Notes under the pieces: generated by a model | Databases searched by the model: none | The model's input: the letters and a program-made list of their open reading frames with translations, nothing else | Told to the model about the DNA's origin: nothing | Shown: positions 21,489 to 24,471 of the stretch, piece by piece | Layout of the letters: each line of letters starts with the position of its first letter | How positions within the stretch are numbered: position 1 is the first letter of the stretch | DNA from: JAZNBI01 sp045586995 | GTDB taxonomy: Bacteria > Bacillota > Clostridia > Oscillospirales > CAG-272 | DNA: 24,471 nt | Direction of reading: 5' to 3' | Assembly (NCBI GenBank): GCA_045586995.1 | Contig: JAZNBI010000050.1 | Location: 1 to 24,471 of the forward strand | Made by a program: the position numbers and the translations under genes

Positions 21489-21860
21489 ATGGAAAAGTAC
21501 ATTACTAAAAACGGCATCAAATACGAGCTTCGCGGTAAACAATACTACCCTATGCTTGAAATTTCTGAACAGACCACCTATGAAATCGGCAAATACGGAC
21601 ATCTCCATCTTGACTTCATCAAGAAGCATCGTAGAGGTACATATACCACCTTGCTGACCGAAAATCACTTGAATGAACATCTACACAGCATCGACGAGCA
21701 GGCACACGAACAGATAAACCTGCATATCTCACAGATGGCAGAGCGAATGGGAGTGACCGAGAAACTCAAAGCCTCCGATCTAATGCGATGGGTGCAGATG
21801 ATGAACAACATCAAAGCAAGAGCGGAAGAAATCGTTCTGAAGGAGGTTTTGTACAAATGA
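21489..21860 (+). CDS. TnpV-family transposon-encoded protein
   Basis: This is 123 residues from ATG 21489, with GAAAGGA at good spacing; ATG 21483 is too close to that site. The sequence fits the TnpV family (PF14198): an N-terminal region with YELRGKQYYPML, then IGKYGHLHLDFIKKHRRGTY, and a helical end with AERMGVTEKLKASDLMRWVQMMNNIKARAEEIVL. TnpV proteins are found in Clostridia integrative and mobilisable elements; they were named from Tn4451, and their function is unknown. The stop overlaps the next gene's ATG (ATGA). No recombinase such as TnpX is in the window, so this is an orphan or the element's other part lies elsewhere. Confidence 0.87.
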   Translation: MEKYITKNGIKYELRGKQYYPMLEISEQTTYEIGKYGHLHLDFIKKHRRGTYTTLLTENHLNEHLHSIDEQAHEQINLHISQMAERMGVTEKLKASDLMRWVQMMNNIKARAEEIVLKEVLYK

Positions 21861-22123
21861 GATCGATCATCAACGAACTGTGGCACGGAAATATAATCCC
21901 TCAAGAGGACAGCAGAAATAACACGAAGGAAATGAAAGAACTCCTTAGTTATATGTCACGTCACCACGAGGACTTGGAGAAAAGCTTCACGGACGAGCAG
22001 AAAGAGATATTCGAAAAGTTCCACGATTGTTGGAGTGAGTATATGAGTCTTGGAGAAGCAGCTATCTTTGAGTATGCTTTCAAACTTGGGATGCAGATCG
22101 CAATTGAAACTTTACATAACTAA
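21857..22123 (+). CDS. DUF6809-type small protein partnered with TnpV
   Basis: This 88-residue soluble acidic protein starts at ATG 21857, which overlaps the TnpV stop by 4 bp, behind AAGGAGG. It begins RSIINELWHGNI and is predicted to be fully helical, with KEIFEKFHDCWSEYM and EYAFKLGMQIAIETLH. This layout (short N-terminal 'ELW.GNI', central helix, C-terminal 'F..GFKLGMQI') is the one I associate with DUF6809 proteins that commonly follow TnpV. The function is unknown. The coupling to TnpV suggests joint action, and a terminator follows directly. Confidence 0.72.
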   Translation: MRSIINELWHGNIIPQEDSRNNTKEMKELLSYMSRHHEDLEKSFTDEQKEIFEKFHDCWSEYMSLGEAAIFEYAFKLGMQIAIETLHN

Positions 22124-22132
22124 TATTTTTTT

Positions 22133-22172
22133 ACTGCCCACAAACCTATCGAAGTTTGTGGGCAGTATCTTT
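22133..22172 (+). terminator. Rho-independent terminator after the TnpV pair
   Basis: ACTGCCCACAAAC (22133-22145) pairs perfectly with GTTTGTGGGCAGT (22154-22166) across an 8-nt loop and is followed by ATCTTTAT. The A/T-rich TATTTTTTT on the other side makes it potentially bidirectional. Confidence 0.85.
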
Positions 22173-22229
22173 ATCAGTGGCGAATCAAAGCAAATCACAA
22201 ATAATCCGACACAAATCGGCAAACACCTA

Positions 22230-22258
22230 TTGAAAATTTCAAAATTTTATGCTACAAT
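22230..22258 (+). promoter_or_regulatory. Sigma-A promoter of the HTH / two-TM / MmeI-like unit
   Basis: TTGAAA (22230-22235), a 17-bp spacer and TACAAT (22253-22258) predict a start near 22265. The three following genes are close together (gaps of 13 and 20 bp) with no further promoter seen, so they probably share this one. Confidence 0.72.
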
Positions 22259-22295
22259 ATATTATAAGTAATTTTATCTACAAGGAGATATGAAA

Positions 22296-22502
22296 ATGTC
22301 TGATAAGATTGATATGCCGGATCGTTGGTATTCCACCAAGGAAATTTGCACTTATCTTGGGATTAGCCGCGATACAATGTTGGCTTGGATAACCAAAAAG
22401 AATATGCCTGCTCATAAGGTTGGACGTAATTGGATGTTCAAAACGAGCGAGATTGACGAGTGGGTTCGTAGAGGTCAAGCCGCTGATAATTCCGATGAGT
22501 GA
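22296..22502 (+). CDS. Excisionase-type (MerR-like) helix-turn-helix DNA-binding protein
   Basis: This is 68 residues from ATG 22296; AAGGAG lies 9 bases upstream, and too close to the in-frame ATG at 22290. The sequence WYSTKEICTYLGISRDTMLAWI followed by KKNMPAHKVGRNWMFKTSEIDEWVR (given in pieces) is the winged-helix layout of the HTH_17/excisionase family. Such proteins either bend DNA for integrase-driven excision or act as small regulators. Directly ahead of a restriction-modification enzyme it is more likely a regulator than an excisionase, since no integrase is present. The gap to the next gene is 13 bp. Confidence 0.85.
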   Translation: MSDKIDMPDRWYSTKEICTYLGISRDTMLAWITKKNMPAHKVGRNWMFKTSEIDEWVRRGQAADNSDE

Positions 22503-22515
22503 AAGGGTTAAGTAA

Positions 22516-23469
22516 ATGAAAGCTAAAAAATGGGTAACGTTTATCACGGCAGGTATTTCTGTAATTTCGTTGATCTGTGCTATAGTTGCAAATTGTTCTT
22601 GTGTTAATCTTCCGCTTATGTACGATATTTCAATGGCTATCTTCGGTAGTGCACTGCTTGGATTTATTATGTCCTTGATAGAGTATTTTGCCGAGCGAAG
22701 AAAAGCAATGGAATCCTTTTTGAGCGCTGCATATAAGGTTTATGTACAGCTTAGGAAAATCAAGCTGTTGAAATTGGATCAGCCTCAAGATTTGATATTG
22801 GATTGCATAGCGGAAGAACAACATAACAAGCGGTGGGGTAAGAGTGACGGCGAAACTGCCAAAACATTGGGATTTGGCGCAGTTCATAAAAAACGCGATG
22901 CCTACATTGCTTGGATGGAAGAAAATGAATCAATGTACTTCTCCGAGAACGATGACATCGAATCAATATTGATTCAAACTTATAATGGACGTATTGAACA
23001 TTATAGCAGTACGTTTATGAAATATATGGATATGTATATTGTTGCATCAAAAATCGATTTAGAGGATTTGTCAAATGCGTATGGAAATTTGGATTTTCTT
23101 TTCGGTAACAAAAAAATTCGCCTTGCTGCATTTGAATTGATTTATTCTAAACTCCAAGAATATCGAAACAAAATTTTATCCGAAGTATTTCACTTCAATA
23201 TGATCAAGGACGGGAACGGTAATTTTGCGGTATGTTGCAAAAAGGTTATGGAGCTTAATGATTTCTTTTTCACAACAGAAACTACTGAAAGCGATGGTAT
23301 AGAGCGAACGATAGTATATCAAGGAAAATTTGACGACGTATCCAATAGAATTGAAGAATTTCGCTCTAAAATATATTTTAGAAAAGAAGTTCAATACGAG
23401 AAAAAAACTCCCGTGTTTTCTCAGCTTAGGCACATTGATGGCTCTATTGAGGACGAAAGCGCATTTTAA
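22516..23469 (+). CDS. Unrecognised two-TM membrane protein with large cytoplasmic domain
   Basis: This is 317 residues from ATG 22516, with AAAGGG about 8 bases upstream. Two membrane helices are seen (about residues 6-28 and 34-58) joined by a very short loop. A charged stretch (YFAERRKAMES) follows, then about 250 mostly helical soluble residues with many aromatic and charged residues. The topology suggests a small membrane hairpin holding a cytoplasmic domain. No enzymatic motif such as a nuclease, NTPase, TIR or SMODS signature could be recognised. It sits between an HTH gene and an MmeI-like restriction-modification gene, 20 bp from the latter, so a defence-related effector or accessory role is possible but only by position. 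The AT-rich codon use is like that of its neighbours in the accessory part. Confidence 0.75.
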   Translation: MKAKKWVTFITAGISVISLICAIVANCSCVNLPLMYDISMAIFGSALLGFIMSLIEYFAERRKAMESFLSAAYKVYVQLRKIKLLKLDQPQDLILDCIAEEQHNKRWGKSDGETAKTLGFGAVHKKRDAYIAWMEENESMYFSENDDIESILIQTYNGRIEHYSSTFMKYMDMYIVASKIDLEDLSNAYGNLDFLFGNKKIRLAAFELIYSKLQEYRNKILSEVFHFNMIKDGNGNFAVCCKKVMELNDFFFTTETTESDGIERTIVYQGKFDDVSNRIEEFRSKIYFRKEVQYEKKTPVFSQLRHIDGSIEDESAF

Positions 23470-23489
23470 TTATTATAGGAGATATTATA

Positions 23490-24471
23490 ATGACAGAATC
23501 AGATAGAAAGAAAGCGGCGAAAGCCTTTGCTGAATATTGGAAAGACCGCGGAGACGAAAAGAGTGACAGCCAATCCTTTTGGCTTTCTTTTGCCCGTGAC
23601 GTTTTAGGCGTTGCAGAGCCCGAAAAGTTTATATTGTTTGAGGAACGTGTGAAACTCGACCATACAAGCTTTATTGACGGACATATCCCCTCAACACATG
23701 TGCTCATCGAGCAGAAAAAGAAGGGCTTGAACCTTCGCAGCCCCATTCGTCAATCGGACGGAACCTTGCTCAACCCTTTTCAGCAGGCGCAGAGATACTC
23801 CGCTGCGTTGCCGTATTCGCAACGCCCTCGTTGGATCATCACTTGCAACTTTGAAGAATTCCTTATCTACGATATGGAAAAGCCTACGGGCGAGCCGGAA
23901 AGCATTTTGCTGAAGGATCTTTCAAAGGAATACTACCGCTTACAGTTTCTCGTTGAGGAAAAGAATGAGCTTTTGCACCGTGAAGAACAGATCTCCATTC
24001 AAGCGGGCGAGCTTGTCGGAAAGCTCTACGATGCTATTCTGAAGCAGTACATACACCCCGACGATAAGGCTTCGCTTCATAGCCTTAACATTCTTTGCGT
24101 GCGCCTTGTTTTTTGCTTGTACGCAGAGGATTCGGGTATCTTTGGCGAACACCTCAAATTTCACAACTATGTGGGGAGCTTTGCGCCTAAGGATGTGCGC
24201 CGTGCACTTATAGAATTGTTCCGCGTTCTCGACACAAAAACAGAAGATCGCGATCCCTATATGGACGAGGTTTTGGCATCCTTCCCGTACGTAAATGGAG
24301 GTCTTTTTGCCGACGAAAATATTGAGATACCCAACTTTACGCAGGAGATTGTTGACCTTCTCTTACATAAGGCAAGCGAGGACTTCGATTGGTCGCAGAT
24401 CAGTCCCACGATTTTCGGTGCGGTATTTGAGTCCACGTTGAACCCCGAAACTCGTCGCAGCGGCGGTATGC
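23490..24471 (+). CDS. MmeI-like (type IIL) fused restriction endonuclease-DNA methyltransferase (partial, 3' end missing)
   Basis: The frame is open from ATG 23490 (AGGAGAT upstream at good spacing) to the window edge, 327 residues without a stop. The N-terminal domain has a PD-(D/E)xK-type site, Asp63-x10-Glu74-x-Lys76 in FIDGHIPSTHVLIEQKKKG; MmeI uses Asp70-x9-Glu80-x-Lys82. Then come RWIITCNFEEFLIYDME (about 103-119), the long helical spacer, FCLYAEDSGIFG (about 205-216), FPYVNGGLF (about 264-272) and SPTIFGAVFESTLNPETRRSGGM at the end (in pieces, about 303-325). These are hallmark stretches of the type IIL class I SAM-dependent methyltransferase family. The methyltransferase NPPY motif and target-recognition domain lie beyond the window. 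Fused enzymes of this class cut and methylate using one specificity domain. An SAM-binding part is expected but not visible here. Confidence 0.92.
   Translation, partial: MTESDRKKAAKAFAEYWKDRGDEKSDSQSFWLSFARDVLGVAEPEKFILFEERVKLDHTSFIDGHIPSTHVLIEQKKKGLNLRSPIRQSDGTLLNPFQQAQRYSAALPYSQRPRWIITCNFEEFLIYDMEKPTGEPESILLKDLSKEYYRLQFLVEEKNELLHREEQISIQAGELVGKLYDAILKQYIHPDDKASLHSLNILCVRLVFCLYAEDSGIFGEHLKFHNYVGSFAPKDVRRALIELFRVLDTKTEDRDPYMDEVLASFPYVNGGLFADENIEIPNFTQEIVDLLLHKASEDFDWSQISPTIFGAVFESTLNPETRRSGGM

Noticed and set aside
1..24471. CRISPR array, tRNA or rRNA genes
   Set aside because: No regularly spaced direct repeats and no tRNA or rRNA signature sequence was found on either strand.

Overview
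The window looks like the chromosome of a spore-forming strict anaerobe of the class Clostridia (Bacillota). The evidence is a complete eight-gene spoIIIA operon, two [FeFe] hydrogenases, strong AGGAGG-type ribosome binding sites, GTG and TTG starts, and TTGACA/TATAAT-type promoters with 17-18 bp spacers. The exact family cannot be fixed from sequence alone; a gut-type Clostridia lineage is my inference. No rRNA, tRNA or CRISPR array was seen.

Layout. 1-1454 (-) is a Na/phosphate cotransporter cut by the left edge. 1691-2204 (-) is a two-gene phage-type cassette (coiled-coil membrane protein plus holin-like protein) with no lysin. 2357-7243 (+) is spoIIIAA-AB-AC-AD-AE-AF-AG-AH, preceded by a plausible sigma-E promoter and closed by a bidirectional terminator. 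7357-9100 (-) is a TPR protein followed by a DUF4037 nucleotidyltransferase-fold protein. 9273-9719 (+) is rpiB. 9848-12672 (-) is trkA-trkH, a K+ uptake operon whose promoter is surrounded by repeated TTTGCAAA palindromes.

13126-18890 (+) is the metabolic centrepiece, a single six-gene unit: two tandem mini [2Fe-2S] thioredoxin-like ferredoxins, a PAS-bearing (sensory-type) [FeFe] hydrogenase, a SpoIIE-type PP2C phosphatase, an LDH/MDH-family dehydrogenase, and a second (group-B-like) [FeFe] hydrogenase. A sigma-A promoter, a PerR-box-like palindrome over the predicted start point and a 5' UTR hairpin precede it. The gene set suggests redox or H2 sensing coupled through a phosphatase to disposal of reductant as H2 and as lactate or malate.

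From about 18890 rightward the region becomes accessory. It holds a cluster of hairpins, a large lipoprotein with internally duplicated D-x-N-G-D-like repeats (19260-21065, -) bracketed by near-identical 19-bp direct repeats, a TnpV/DUF6809 pair typical of Clostridia transposons, and a defence-like unit. That unit is an excisionase-type HTH protein, an unrecognised two-TM protein, and an MmeI-like (type IIL) fused restriction-methylation enzyme cut by the right edge.

The strongest candidates for something undescribed are the hydrogenase-phosphatase-dehydrogenase operon, including an 'LDH' with the malate-dehydrogenase arginine at the specificity position, and the unknown two-TM protein in front of the MmeI-like enzyme.
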